NCBI RefSeq assembly: GCF_000002865.3
Contig: NW_001865076.1
Coordinates: 17,077 to 81,076, forward strand
Origin: Monosiga brevicollis MX1
Lineage: Eukaryota > Opisthokonta > Choanoflagellata > Craspedida > Salpingoecidae
Direction: 5' to 3'
DNA length: 64,000 bases
The translations under genes were made by a program, and so were the position numbers. The notes beneath the pieces are model-generated. The model did no database searches and had not been told where the DNA came from. It worked only from the letters and a program-made list of their open reading frames with translations. Shown in pieces: positions 1 through 10,570 of this stretch (position 1 is its first letter; each line of letters begins with the position of its first letter).

Positions 1-3000
1 TCGGCCGAATATTGGCGCGACGTTGTGCCGATTCGGTGGCGTAGCCGCAGCAGATACCGTGGCTTCAGAGCGAGTGGTAGCAGTAGCGGCAACGGTGGCG
101 GTGCGCGTGCCACTTGATGCTGCTCGTTTTGCTGCGGGAAGAGGCGACTCTGCTGCTTGCGCCGCTGTTGAAGAAGCAGCAGCTATGCACGTGACATCCG
201 ATGCCGTTCGCTTGGATGTTGAGGGAGCAGGGCTGGTAGCAATGCCGTTGCCATCGTCGTCATAATCGTCAGACCCAGGGGCACATGTACTTTCAGCAGC
301 CAGCGGCACTCGCTTACGCCGCAGTGTACCCGAGGCTGAGCTTGCAGCCGATCGCGCCGGAGAGGAGGTTGAACCCGAGGCCGATGGTACTGGCACGCAA
401 ATGATCGAGGCCGACGGGGTTGGCGTGTGTTTCGTGGGGGTTGGCTGTGCTGCTGACTGCATGACTGGCTGTGGCGTGCTCTCGCCCTCTGCCAACTTGG
501 TTTGCACCGGGCCACGCGCCTCTTGCTGTAAAGGCGCCTCGTCATCAGCATCAGAGACCATGGGTGAAGCTGGCACCGACATGGATGCTGTAGCTGCCTC
601 ATCAATCCAAGCAGCACTCGTCTGCATCTGTGGCACGGCAGCATCCGTCATTGGCCCTGCATTTGTCGCCACCACAGCCGTGTCCTGGGCACGTGGAGTG
701 CTTCTGCTCGACTGCGCCGCAACGGCAGCTCGTCCTGAAGACGCTGCCGTTTCGACGTTTGATGCTGAAGCTACATCCAAAGCGGACTCTGGCCCGATCG
801 ATTCTTTTTCCTCGAGCCGTGCTGCAGGTGGCTCAGACAACACATCTTCCTCCTCCGCCATCGCCTCGGGCTCTGCTTCCACATGCGCCACACTCAACGC
901 TTGGGCAGCGCGCTGCTGGCGCGCAGCTCTTGCTGGCTCCAGGCGCTGTGCTGTTCCTGCGCACACGTCACAAAGCGGCTGGCCGGCAGCAAAGCATGTC
1001 GCGGCGCGGGGATCTAGCAACTTGCCGAGCGCCCAGCTGCGGCACGCACTGCCCTCGACAAACTTTTCCATGCCTGGTGCTGGCCCACGTCTCACTGGTA
1101 GCCACAGCTCGGCAGTTCCACCCTGTTTATCGCGACCAGCCCGACCAAAGGCCTAGCCCAAGCACATGTACACCATCAGCAAAACCAATTATTTTCAAAT
1201 CCATCAAGTCACACGACCGCTTGAGCAACAACGTACCTGGGCCAGCGTATAGACGTTGTAGCCGTTGCCATACCACAGCACGTGGCGAATGGTGAGCAAA
1301 TCCACACCCGTGCTGAGGCAGCTGGTGGCCACAATGACGTCGCATTCACCCCGTTGCCACTGTGCCACATGGTCCTTTTGCGCCTTCTCCTCCAGGTCGG
1401 TGTAGTAGGGCAAGGCCATGTAGCCGTATGCGTGCAGCTGGTCACACAGCAGCTTCACCTCGTTCACGGTGTCACAAAAGACCATCATGTGCACACGCTC
1501 CCCATTCGCCTGACGCATCATCCGCTGCGTGTCCACAATGGCTTGCACATGCGACAAAAAGTTTAGCTGGTTTCCGTGAAGCACACGCAGCTGCAGATCG
1601 CGACGCATCGTCTCCAAACGGTACACCTTGCCCCCGACTTGCTGCCCCAGCTTTCGAAACAGATGCTCCTGGTCCCCGATGCAAAGTGTGCCCGTCAACG
1701 CCACGCGTTTGATGTTGGTCCATCCGCCAGAACCCACACTGGCTGCGACTTCGTCCATCACATCTCGGTAGCTGGCATCTGAGATGAGGGTGTGCGCCTC
1801 GTCCATCACCACGGTGCGGATGCGCTGAAAGCAGACCTTCCCGTGTAGGGATTCAGATCCCACGCGGACAAACATGTCGCTCGTAACGATGAGCACGTCC
1901 AGGCCATCTGCCACCTGTGTAGAGGGACCAAGCCATCGCTGGGCACTGTGACCTGCGCCTTGAAATCGCCGCAATAAATCGTTGGCCACGGCCACAAACG
2001 GCACAATCCACAGCAGCGTACAAGCATGCGGGCGACAGCCCAGCTTGGGCAGGGTACAAAATGTTTTACCCATGCCTGTCGGTGCAACAACAATTAGCCA
2101 TCCATCTTCCGGCCGGTGCTGGTCAATGGCCACAGCCAGGTCCAACTGTTCTTGGCTGTTGAAACTGTGGCCCCACGAGATGCTTGCCTGCTTGGCCAGC
2201 TGGGTCATGTAGGGTACGTCATGCTCGGCCCTCGTGTTCATGATGATACGCCCGTTTGCCTCGGGCGAGAGGTCAGTCACCGGGTTCCAGCTGATGGGAT
2301 AGCGAGCTTCCAATGCTTCTTGGTTCGCGGTCAACTCGGCTATGCTGCGCTTGCGATCTAGTCCAAACAAAGCATGCCATTTTTGCGAGGCCACTTGATG
2401 CATCAGTCGCGACGACATTTTGGTTTGCACATGGTCACTGGCTGTGCGCGCATAGGCCCGCTGGGCCGTGCCCCCAGAGTGTTGAGCTTGAGTGTGGATC
2501 AGGCTGCCCAGGGCGCCGGTCGTCTCGGCCGACAGTCGGTTGATCACAAACGTCGTCATCCAGAAGGTTGCGGCGTGTCGCCACGTGGCCACTCCCAGCT
2601 TTGGCCGATGCAGGTACGTGGTCATTTGTCGACGAAATGCCGCATAAATGGTGGCTGGGCTGACCATCGTCTGCAGGGGCGCAATGTTGAAGAGCAGGTG
2701 GCTGTTGTTGTAGTGGTTTCGAGCGTCCCGAACCTCGCGTCGCAGAGTCATCGTCTCGTTGTGGCTCATGTAGTCGAGCAAATCTTCGTCGTCCTGCTCG
2801 GCATTGTAAATGCCATTCTCGTCGTCCAGCCTGCCCCGCTTTTGCAGCATGTGCTCCAGAGGCTTGCACAGCAGTAAATACATGAATATCAGCGTGCTGA
2901 TTTCCTAATCCATGTATAGAAAAATATGCTGTTCGTTCAGGGATAGCCAGTAGGTCTTGCTCAAGCGGGTCAATATGGAGAGCTGCTTCTCGGCAAAAGA

Positions 3001-3311
3001 CGCGGCTCGTTGCCGGCCCACGCCGTTTTTGTAGGACAGCCCTTGAGAGGCTCGTGGCGGCAAACCTAGATCCAGGCATGCATGCGTGAGTGGCGTCCAT
3101 CAGCACCAGCGGGCACAAAAAAAAAAAAAAAAAAAGCCCGCCTGATTCCAATCGTACCTCCGGCAATGTGCGTGTAGGTGAGTGCTAGCTCGTTGAACCT
3201 GCACACATATAAAAGCCATGTCCGCACCCTGTCCTCGAACCCATGCTCTGTACTTGTAAACTGGCCACGAAAAGGGGCTGGCGTGCCAATGTTGAGAATG
3301 TTTTTGATCAA
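1..3311 (-). CDS. RecQ-type helicase with tyrosine-recombinase-like N-terminal region (partial, one in-frame TAG)
   Basis: Exons as read: 3311-3159 (5' limit unsure), 3065-1237, 1152 to beyond base 1. The junction at 1237/1152 rebuilds helicase motif VI, QAFGRAGRD. Seen in order: Walker A APTGMGKTF, DEAH as MDEAH, LTGT, ATSCLSTGVDL, motif VI, then a cysteine cluster CRSW...CDVC like the RecQ zinc site, then a long Ser/Ala/Thr-rich tail still open at base 1. Upstream of the helicase, WRHAATFW followed about 30 residues later by QHSGGTAQRAYAR resembles the R..RH...H(S)...T..Y end of tyrosine recombinases. Fungal multicopy, often subtelomeric RecQ-like proteins have a comparable layout (family knowledge). 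The stretch around IAGGLPPRAS and FMYLLLCKPLE also fits that family. A TAG at 2907-2905 interrupts this otherwise continuous homologous stretch, and I see no donor site to splice it out. The gene is therefore either a recent pseudogene or starts at the ATG at 2883. The helicase identity is firm; the recombinase-like region is an inference. Confidence 0.8.
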
Positions 3312-3719
3312 ACGAAGCAGGATTTGGGCAGTATTTTACGCCATTGTGTATTCAGCAGCGGTTGCAGCCATCAATGATGGACTGGCCTACCAGTACCAGT
3401 AGGGTGCCGCGTCGAGAGGTAATTATTTACAAAGAAACAAGCATGCTCAAAACCAGGGTAGGCATGTGGCACAATTTGAGCCAGCCGCTCAAGCCAACCA
3501 CAGCCATTTGGCAGGCAAAGACCCCCCCTCCCCCCACGCGCGCCCAGCAGATCCCTGTCATTGCTAGCTGGCGAGCATCCCAACTTCTTGACACGCATTG
3601 ACTTAGGCTGGTAGTTGGTATCAATTATAATCCGACCATTCAAACAAGCATGACCAAATGATGGCCCGATCGAGCGTCACATGCAACTACAGCCCAGCGT
3701 CAACCCACAGTCTTAATAG
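3312..3719. other. Intergenic, no gene seen
   Basis: About 400 bases between the 5' side of the helicase gene and the stop of the nuclease-kinase gene. The helicase start exon is not settled and could extend in here. I see no other coding signal, only a short C-run near 3525. Confidence 0.5.
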
Positions 3720-6341
3720 TCACGTGCTGGTTTTGCCCTCTTCAATCGAATTGAGCTGGCAAGGAGACAAATCATTGAACAGACTTTGCGAAGAATGAGC
3801 AGAAGTGCTAGTGCTCGAGGTTGCGCGAGCAGAAGTGCTAGTGCTCGAGGTTGCGCGAGCAGAAGTGCTAGTGCTCGAGGTTGCGCGAGCAGAAGTGCTA
3901 GTGCTCGAGGTTGCGCGAGCAGAAGTGCTAGTGTTCGAGTTTGAGCGAGGTTTGCAGCGCGGTGGACTACCAGACGCCGCGAAGGCCATCTTCACCTCTT
4001 CGAGGCCAGTACACTCATTGCACAATTTGATCGCATTATTGAATTGCAACTTCTCCAACGCCTTGACCAATTTCGCACGGGCACCATTTGCCACAAGAAT
4101 GCTCTCAGCCACGCGAGCCAATGCATAGCCATCATGAGACTTTTGTAGCGGCAGATTTTGCCGAGCTTTGGGGTGACGGAACTTCTTGAGACTGCCTGCG
4201 CAGTTGTAACCAGACACATACTGTTCGCCTTCATTCCGACTCAAGTCAAAGTCAATCAGGAAAGCCACCGGCTCCTCTGCTGTCGCTTCTTCAGTTGCCG
4301 CATTTGCTTCCGCTGTAGGCGCTGGCGCCGCTGAGGCCGCGTCCATTGAGGCTGCTTTCACTGAGGGCTTTCTCTCTTCTTGCGAAGGCGCTCGGCTTGG
4401 GGATGGCGTTTTATCCTCGTCGTTGGTTTGATCTTCCATCTTCCAGCCTGGCGGCTTGGTCATCCAATCCTCCAGCTGCCAGCTGTTGCAAAAAAGTATG
4501 TTGCGGAGCAAGATGTCGCCGTGCACAATGCCAAAATTGTGCAACGCTTGCACCTGCTCAACAACGCTGGCCAGCTGTTTGTGCGCATTGCGGCCGCATG
4601 GAGCTGTCTTCACCCGCGGGTATCGGAGGAGCTTCACACCCTCCGCGAGGGTGTCCACCACCCACGCCTTGTAAAACGTGCCAGTCTTTTCCAACGCGCC
4701 AAGCGCTTCCAGCACCTCGAACGGCGGCTCGCGAACATCAGTGGGAGCAATCTGATACAAACATGTGCTCAAAGCCCCAGATCGGCGACCCCAGTAGTCG
4801 TAGTGCTTGATGACCCACGACTCCGACTGACGTTCGTAAACCTGCACGTTGGGCCCGTACGCGGCGCTACATGTCCAACCCTTCATGCCCCGATCCGGGC
4901 AGGGAAAGGGCTCGCAGTCGGATGGCAGCTGAAACTTGTTGCCACGACGGGCTTCGATGATACCAGGCAGGCGATTCGTGACAAAATCCTTGCAGGCTGT
5001 CAAAAGCGCCCAGACAGCCCGCTGGTCGTTGGCGTCGGTCGAAATTTTGGCGGATCCAAGTCGAAGAAAGGCCAGAAAGTATGTCTTATTTGCTTCGCGC
5101 AAGTCAAACATGTCTGCGACCACCTCAACCTCCTTTGGGCGCGTCACGTGCAGGACCAGATAGGCGGTCACAATGTCCTTACACACGTTGATGTTGGTGA
5201 GAGGATAGAACAGGTGTTGCCTTTCCTGTCGCATATCGTATTTCGTCGGCAGGATGCCAAGCCGCACAACCTCGTTGCCCACTTGGCCACCAAAGTTGTC
5301 AAAGTGCTTGCGTTCCATTTTGCACTCGCCCATGACGACCGGATGCCACTGGGAGTCAACTCCCACCCAGTCAGCGTGCGTGGCGCCGCTGCCGATTGAT
5401 GCCTGGTGTGAAAAGCGCACGACCTTCCTGACTGGTTCCTGCTCAGGGCTGACTACAGTCGTGACAAAGTGCTCGTGCAAAGCCGGTGTAATAACCGTCG
5501 AGAAGTAAGGCTCGTGCCTCAGGGTCGCGTGCACGTGGCTGAGGCACGAATATGCGGATATCAAATCGGTATGGATGCCTTCTTGAGGCAGAACGACATC
5601 AGGAGACAACAGCGCTTCAGCTTGCTGAACGATCTCAAGGGCCAAGTAATGAGAGCTCGGAGGCAGCACCACAATGCCAAAGATCTTGTCATTGCTGTTG
5701 ATGTCACTAATCCTTGGAGTCTCGGAAGGTGGCTTCTCAGGCAAATAGCCTGCTGCCTCACTTGGAGACGCCTTTCGAACCCAAGTGTGCCCTGAAAAAA
5801 TCAATATAAGTAACAAAAAACATTGACAGTGGTCAATTAGAGCATCCAGAGGGCACAGACGGGCAGGCGGGGCAGTCTGTCGACTTTCAAGCCCGAGCGA
5901 AGCTTTACCTGTAATGGACAGATAGGTCTGAAGAAAGTCACTGTTGACTAGGTGATGCTGGTATCGATAGCACAGTAGAGAAAATTGGTCGGTTGACATG
6001 GTTGCTAGACGATCCAACAGGTTATGGCCTCGAGGAACCTCGAAATGGTTCTCAAGGAAAGTACACTGACAAGCACGCCGACACCGACAAGTGAGAAGAG
6101 GCATTGCACCATCCTTCATCCCAGACAATTGCATTGTTGCACAGCGGGTGAGTGAGGGAGAGAGGTCGGGTATTGATGCACCAACCACTTCATTCAGCTT
6201 CTCCTTGCGCTCACGCTCCTCCTTCTCCTTGCGCTCATGCTCCTCACGCTCCTGTTTGCATATCTGCACGATAGTGCTCTCGTCGAAATTCAAATCCCGG
6301 AGCTGCCGCGCAAGTGCAACCACGTCCAGACCCACACTCAT
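3720..6341 (-). CDS. Crinkler-like PD-(D/E)XK nuclease plus protein kinase fusion
   Basis: Two exons, 6341-5909 and 5791-3720, give about 834 residues. The 117-base intron has a good donor (GTAAAGC) and a T-rich CAG acceptor, is a multiple of three and has no stop, so retention would add 39 residues. The N-terminus is a charged Glu/Lys/Arg coiled coil (about residues 30-50). Residues about 283-302 read ADWVGV...VVMGECKM, the D...ExK pattern of restriction-like nucleases (D285, E300, K302). A kinase-like domain follows: VIKHY near 473, HGD with downstream N (IVHGDILLRNILF, about 567-579), then DFD in FLIDFDLSRN near 658. A disordered insert of about 75 residues lies between HGD and DFD. A nuclease-kinase pair is the hallmark of Crinkler-type effectors and their relatives, and the HGD...DFDLS style recalls FunK1-like kinases (established knowledge). 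I see no signal peptide, so an intracellular protein is likely. The C-terminus is a Ser/Thr/Ala-rich minisatellite. It looks whole. The function is inferred. Confidence 0.8.
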   Translation of the reverse strand: MSVGLDVVALARQLRDLNFDESTIVQICKQEREEHERKEKEERERKEKLNEVVGASIPDLSPSLTRCATMQLSGMKDGAMPLLTCRCRRACQCTFLENHFEVPRGHNLLDRLATMSTDQFSLLCYRYQHHLVNSDFLQTYLSITGKASLGLESRQTAPPARLCPLDALIDHCQCFLLLILIFSGHTWVRKASPSEAAGYLPEKPPSETPRISDINSNDKIFGIVVLPPSSHYLALEIVQQAEALLSPDVVLPQEGIHTDLISAYSCLSHVHATLRHEPYFSTVITPALHEHFVTTVVSPEQEPVRKVVRFSHQASIGSGATHADWVGVDSQWHPVVMGECKMERKHFDNFGGQVGNEVVRLGILPTKYDMRQERQHLFYPLTNINVCKDIVTAYLVLHVTRPKEVEVVADMFDLREANKTYFLAFLRLGSAKISTDANDQRAVWALLTACKDFVTNRLPGIIEARRGNKFQLPSDCEPFPCPDRGMKGWTCSAAYGPNVQVYERQSESWVIKHYDYWGRRSGALSTCLYQIAPTDVREPPFEVLEALGALEKTGTFYKAWVVDTLAEGVKLLRYPRVKTAPCGRNAHKQLASVVEQVQALHNFGIVHGDILLRNILFCNSWQLEDWMTKPPGWKMEDQTNDEDKTPSPSRAPSQEERKPSVKAASMDAASAAPAPTAEANAATEEATAEEPVAFLIDFDLSRNEGEQYVSGYNCAGSLKKFRHPKARQNLPLQKSHDGYALARVAESILVANGARAKLVKALEKLQFNNAIKLCNECTGLEEVKMAFAASGSPPRCKPRSNSNTSTSARATSSTSTSARATSSTSTSARATSSTSTSARATSSTSTSAHSSQSLFNDLSPCQLNSIEEGKTST
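3801..3950 (-). repeat. 30-bp minisatellite inside the nuclease-kinase C-terminus
   Basis: Four identical 30-base units (3801-3830, 3831-3860, 3861-3890, 3891-3920) and a diverged fifth (3921-3950). Read on the minus strand, each unit encodes ARATSSTSTS. The period is a multiple of three, so copy-number change keeps the reading frame. Confidence 0.97.
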
Positions 6342-7668
6342 GCTTGTGCGTCACGCGTTCGGCACAACAAGCGGACCCACGGCCAATCGAGCGGCGATCG
6401 AGTTGGGAGAACGTGCAAAGAAAGACGAAGAAGAAAGAAAGAAAAAAAAACGGTGATAATGAGTCGAAGAAAGAAAAGAAAAAAAAGGTGACAATGATCA
6501 AAAGCAAAGCGAAAGAAGAAAAATGCTCCATCAGCATCGGCTGTACTTCCAAACCTCAGTATTGGATCTAAAAATAGAACAATTGGTGGCTATTTTGCTT
6601 TTTTTTGAGAGACATGGAAAGGAATGGAGAGCGGAGAAGAGAGTTGGCGGGATCGAAGAAATCTCAGGGTTGCAGAAAGAGGGATAAACAGAGGTACAGC
6701 GAGATGGAGATACAAAAGGCAGAGATTAGTGAGCGTCGAGATTGAAATGCAGTTGCTGTCTTGCTCAATCAATGCCGTTCTGCCTTATGCGCATCCTGTC
6801 AACTTTGAGTTGGCGTTGGACGGCTTCTGTCTTTACCCTAACCCCAAGCTCTTTGATTTACACAAGCATCTCGCCTTTCCTTGGCCATGAAGCACGTGAT
6901 TGATGGATCTCATCAGGGGGGCAAATTATACCGCCATGTAATTACGTGCGTATAATTAAATTGATGATGAGCGCCATCATTGTTTGCAGCGCCCTGCTTT
7001 GACTTCTCGGCCGTAAACGCCACAACAAGAACTCGGGCAAACACTCGTTTCGATTCTTGGAAGATAGTACATGAGCTCTTATGGTCACTGTCCTGTCCTG
7101 TGTCTTGGCTGTCGTTTGCCCTTTATCATCAGACCAACGTCTGATGATGCCTTTGGACTATGTTATTGTATGCATTGAGCTGTATCTGCTCGCGATAGCA
7201 AGTGCTGCTTTGACATTGAACAGTCCAGCGTTTTGATTAATCGACAAGGAACAGGAGTGTTGTTTAGCCATTGCAGTGTTGCTTCCGCGGCACCATGGCT
7301 ACTTGACGAGCGGGTACGTGTGGGGCGAGCGTAGCTGCGCGGTTTTTGACGAAGCGCGCACGCGTAAGCTGCAGCGCTGGCTGTAACATGCTTGTGTTGG
7401 GGTGGGGTAGGGAGCTGACGAATGCAATGGACACGGGGGCAAACTGGTCAAGAGACTCTAGCAGAGGTGATGGCATTGGTGTGCATTTTTCATACTCGAT
7501 CGTCATGTGCGTGATACCTGAGAGTATTCAATTTTATTTTTTTATCTGCATGCAACACTGCTGCGATTGTCATGGCAGCCTGATACCATTCTTTGTCTGT
7601 CATGTTTGACGTGCAAACAGCAGTCATTGCCATATCCATCAAGGCATCCAAGAACCTGCCACTCAGAT
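6342..7668. other. Intergenic, no gene recognised
   Basis: Base composition is lower in GC than in the neighbours. There is an A/G-rich patch at about 6420-6510, directly upstream of the nuclease-kinase start, that may belong to its promoter. The short open frames here have no recognisable motif, splice context or neighbour continuity. Confidence 0.45.
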
Positions 7669-7830
7669 CTAGGCGTCCAACAACGCTGCGACGCTCAGTT
7701 CTTGCAGTGCACAATCTTGAAAAGCGTCTGGCTCCACGCGCCAGCCAACCCCAAATAAGACTGCAATCAAAGCCTTGAAATGATGCTTCTGCTCAGCTGA
7801 GATAAGAGCTTGCACTAAACCATTCATTGT
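7669..7830 (-). pseudogene. Relic of an ankyrin-gene 3' end
   Basis: The minus strand reads VQALISAEQ... then VGWRVEPDAF. This aligns residue for residue with the C-terminal exon of the intact ankyrin gene next door (VQGLIHAEQ..., [10 protein letters not shown]). I could not find matching ankyrin exons immediately upstream, and the frame closes soon after. It is best read as a duplicated or left-over 3' end; a live gene with an unseen 5' part is less likely. Confidence 0.55.
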
Positions 7831-8758
7831 ACTGTGAACAATGCAAGAAACGAACCATACAACACAAAAGGATACGGTGTCAAGGGATGTTCCTACCCTC
7901 CGGATCACTGCTGTGGAAGAAGCCAGGCCGACAACTGGCGCAGGGCAGATTGATAACCAGCTGACGATCAAGCAAGTAAAGTTACATGAGATAAGAAGCA
8001 TAAAAAGACGGCTGAGTGATCATGGCGTAATTTGAGTCGTGACTCTTACGCTCCGACTAAGATTGAATGAGACTTGACGATCTCACCTTCTGAAATCGAG
8101 CTTTGATATGATCTGGGCCGGTGGCTGGCACAAAGCATCTTCAAAACCAGTTCATTTCATCGAGTCAAGAAGCGTGAGAGTGTAAAGAGATCTCGATTGA
8201 TCCGACGCCTGTTTAGACGACAGCCAAGTGAACTCTCATTCTTCTACAGCGGCAGTCAACTTAGAGGAGATATATACGGGAAAGGTACAAAGTAAAATGA
8301 CACTTCCGGTCTACCGGACGGTACTCATGTCTCGATGGCGGGAACAATCACAATGTTTCACATGGCTCCTTGACGAGCACCGTGAAGGATAATCAAACAT
8401 CATTGCCAAAACTGGCGTCTTCCAGTGCTCCAATAGCTTCTGGACATGCGTCTAAGCTTGTAGTCCAATACATAACGGTGCTTCTTGTGCTTCTTGTCTT
8501 TTTGTGCTCGCAGTTACTCCGCTTACCCTCCGGCAAGCCGCCCACATCACCAGCTCGCGCAGCGGCGCAGCCGCCAATATTGAGACACCATGGCCATCAG
8601 TCGATGTCATGGGGAATGAAGACGGGGCTATTCTTCGCTCTTTTTTCGGTGGTTGTTGGACTGTTCTGCTTCAAACATTTGGCAAAGCTCACCCGGCCCA
8701 TTGACTTTATTTTTTGTTTGCACAGCGATCCACAAACCAACCCCAAGCGTCACGCATT
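7831..8758. other. Intergenic, possible further ankyrin debris
   Basis: No convincing gene. On the minus strand near 8525-8590 there is a short frame with ARAGDVGGLPE followed by a GTAAGC donor-like site, faintly like the first helix of an ankyrin repeat. It is too short to call. Confidence 0.35.
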
Positions 8759-10151
8759 TCAATTCGTAGATGCAGCTTGAGCGGCGGACGTTAGAGCGGC
8801 CACGCAGTCAACAAGGGTTTGTAGATCTTGGATGTTGAACAATTGAGGATCCACGCGCCAGCCGACGCTACAAAAAATAGCAACGGCGCACCGCCAGCGT
8901 CTGGCTTGCTCCGCATGAATCAAGCCTTGGACTGGCGCCACGTTGAAATTCGATGAGAACGACAAAGTGCGGACAATCACATGGAAATCGCGTTCGTACC
9001 ATCGGAATTTGAAGTTTGGTAGGAGCAAGGGGTGCGAATTACGTTCAATAGCACTGCAACCATCTATGAAGTGAAACAGATTCGTCGGTATGCAAGCTTG
9101 CCTCTGCAATCAGTACCGAAAATAAAAAAAAAGGCCCACCTCCAGCTCGATGTGAGCCTCGCGAAGGAGCAGATCCAAGGGTCGTACACCGTGCTGCCAC
9201 ACAGCAGGCCATCAGGTATTAACCGCAGGTGCTGCAGAATAGCAGATAAGGTACGGCATCGTGATAATTGGCTTACAAGATCTCTCGCATCTGGGTCGGC
9301 ACCGTGACTCAAAAGCTGCTGGGCAACCTTTCGGCTGGCCGAGAAGGCGTTGCAGGCTGCATGGAGTGGCGTGTTGCCGCGCTATATACAATCAACTTTC
9401 AGAAACATGAGGCACGTGTTCTTTTTTTTTTTTTCTTTTTTTCTTTTTTTGTGGAGGGGGAGGGGGACAAACTGGAGAAACGGCCATTGAAAGCCGCTTG
9501 AGTGTGCGAGGGAGGCAGAAGCGCGATGGCAAGGGATGGGGTAGCGTCCAGAATGAAGTCACAACATCGGAAAAGGGAAGCAGGCTCAAGATAGAACGAA
9601 ACAGAGCGGGGTGCAGGGAGCACCTACAAAACGCGGACGCAAAATGGGGAAGAAAAGGGATGGCGGGAAGGAAGAAGAGGAGCAGGAGGCAGAATGGATG
9701 CGAACGCTGGGCAGGGTGTAGAGGAGCGAGAGACGGAGCAAAGGCGACGAGCAGCGGGAGCAGGAGCAGCAGCCAGAAGAAAGAAAGAAGAAGGAGGTAC
9801 TGTACTGACGTTGTCTCTGGCTTTAGCATCAACACCGTGCTTCAACAGCATCTCCACCACCGTAGCATGACCCTTGAAGCAAGCCCTGTGCAGTGGTGTA
9901 ATGCCAAGCTGTGGGATGATGCCAGCATTTTACACAGATACATCATCAGCATCATCATGATGTGGTCCCAAAACACGGGGGGTCAAGGGGGGAAAGAGAG
10001 AGGTACTGCACTAACGTTGTCCTTGGCTTTAGCATCAGCACCGTGCTGCAACAATATCTCCACCACCTTGACATGACCGTTAATGCAGGCCAAGTGCAGT
10101 GGTGTATCACCATGCTGTGGGATGATGCATCAGCATTTTGCACAGGCCCAG

Positions 10152-10193
<42 letters not shown>

Positions 10194-10570
10194 GTGGGAC
10201 AGTTGTATCATCATCGGGGAAGCAAGGGGGGAAGGGCGGCACTGTACTGACGTTGCTCTTGGCTTCAGCATCAGCACCGTGTTGCAACAGCATCTCCACC
10301 ACCTTGACATGGCCCTTCATGCAGGCCATGTGCAGTGGTAGAAGGCCCCACTGCGTGATGATGCATACATACAGAGTACATGCCATTGTATATGCCCCAT
10401 GTTCTACCAAAGTGGAATCAACATCATTTCCAACAGCACATACGTACCATATCTTTGTATTGGGCAGCTTCTTGAATGCGATGTTGGTTCCAACTGGTCA
10501 GCAGCTGCAGCGCCTCTTGTGGGTCTGACGAAAAACATGCCTTGTGCAGCTGCTTTCCATCAGCACTCAT
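8759..10570 (-). CDS. Ankyrin-repeat protein built from 99-nt exons
   Basis: Seven exons, all in phase 0: 10570-10448 (starts [13 protein letters not shown]), 10350-10252, 10114-10016, 9908-9810, 9381-9277, 9193-9140, 9103-8759 (TGA). Exons 2-4 are each exactly 99 nt, 33 codons, one ankyrin repeat (TPLH.AC..GH...VVEMLL.HGADA.A). Exon 5 is a 35-codon repeat, exon 6 half a repeat. The last exon carries a non-ankyrin tail shared with the relic at 7.7 kb. There is no signal peptide or membrane segment, so it is probably a cytosolic protein-binding scaffold. Exons 2-4 and the first bases of their introns (GTYAGTRCAGT) are nearly the same, indicating duplication of exon-plus-intron units. The length is about 310 residues. 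Partner and function are unknown. Confidence 0.85.
10152..10193. repeat. (CAT)14 microsatellite in an ankyrin-gene intron
   Basis: Fourteen uninterrupted CAT triplets in the intron between the second and third ankyrin exons (minus strand ATG units). It is placed in the intron by the exon model. Confidence 0.95.

Noticed and set aside
401-1156. Plus-strand open frame of 251 codons
   Set aside because: It is antisense to the low-complexity C-terminal tail of the helicase gene, which joins motif VI in frame; Ser/Ala/Cys-rich shadow.
4380-5399. Plus-strand 339-codon frame
   Set aside because: Antisense shadow of the nuclease-kinase gene, which has catalytic motifs in order on the minus strand.
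8370-8780. Plus-strand 136-codon frame with hydrophobic stretches
   Set aside because: No homologous motif, no splice context, and it overlaps the 3' end of the ankyrin gene on the other strand.
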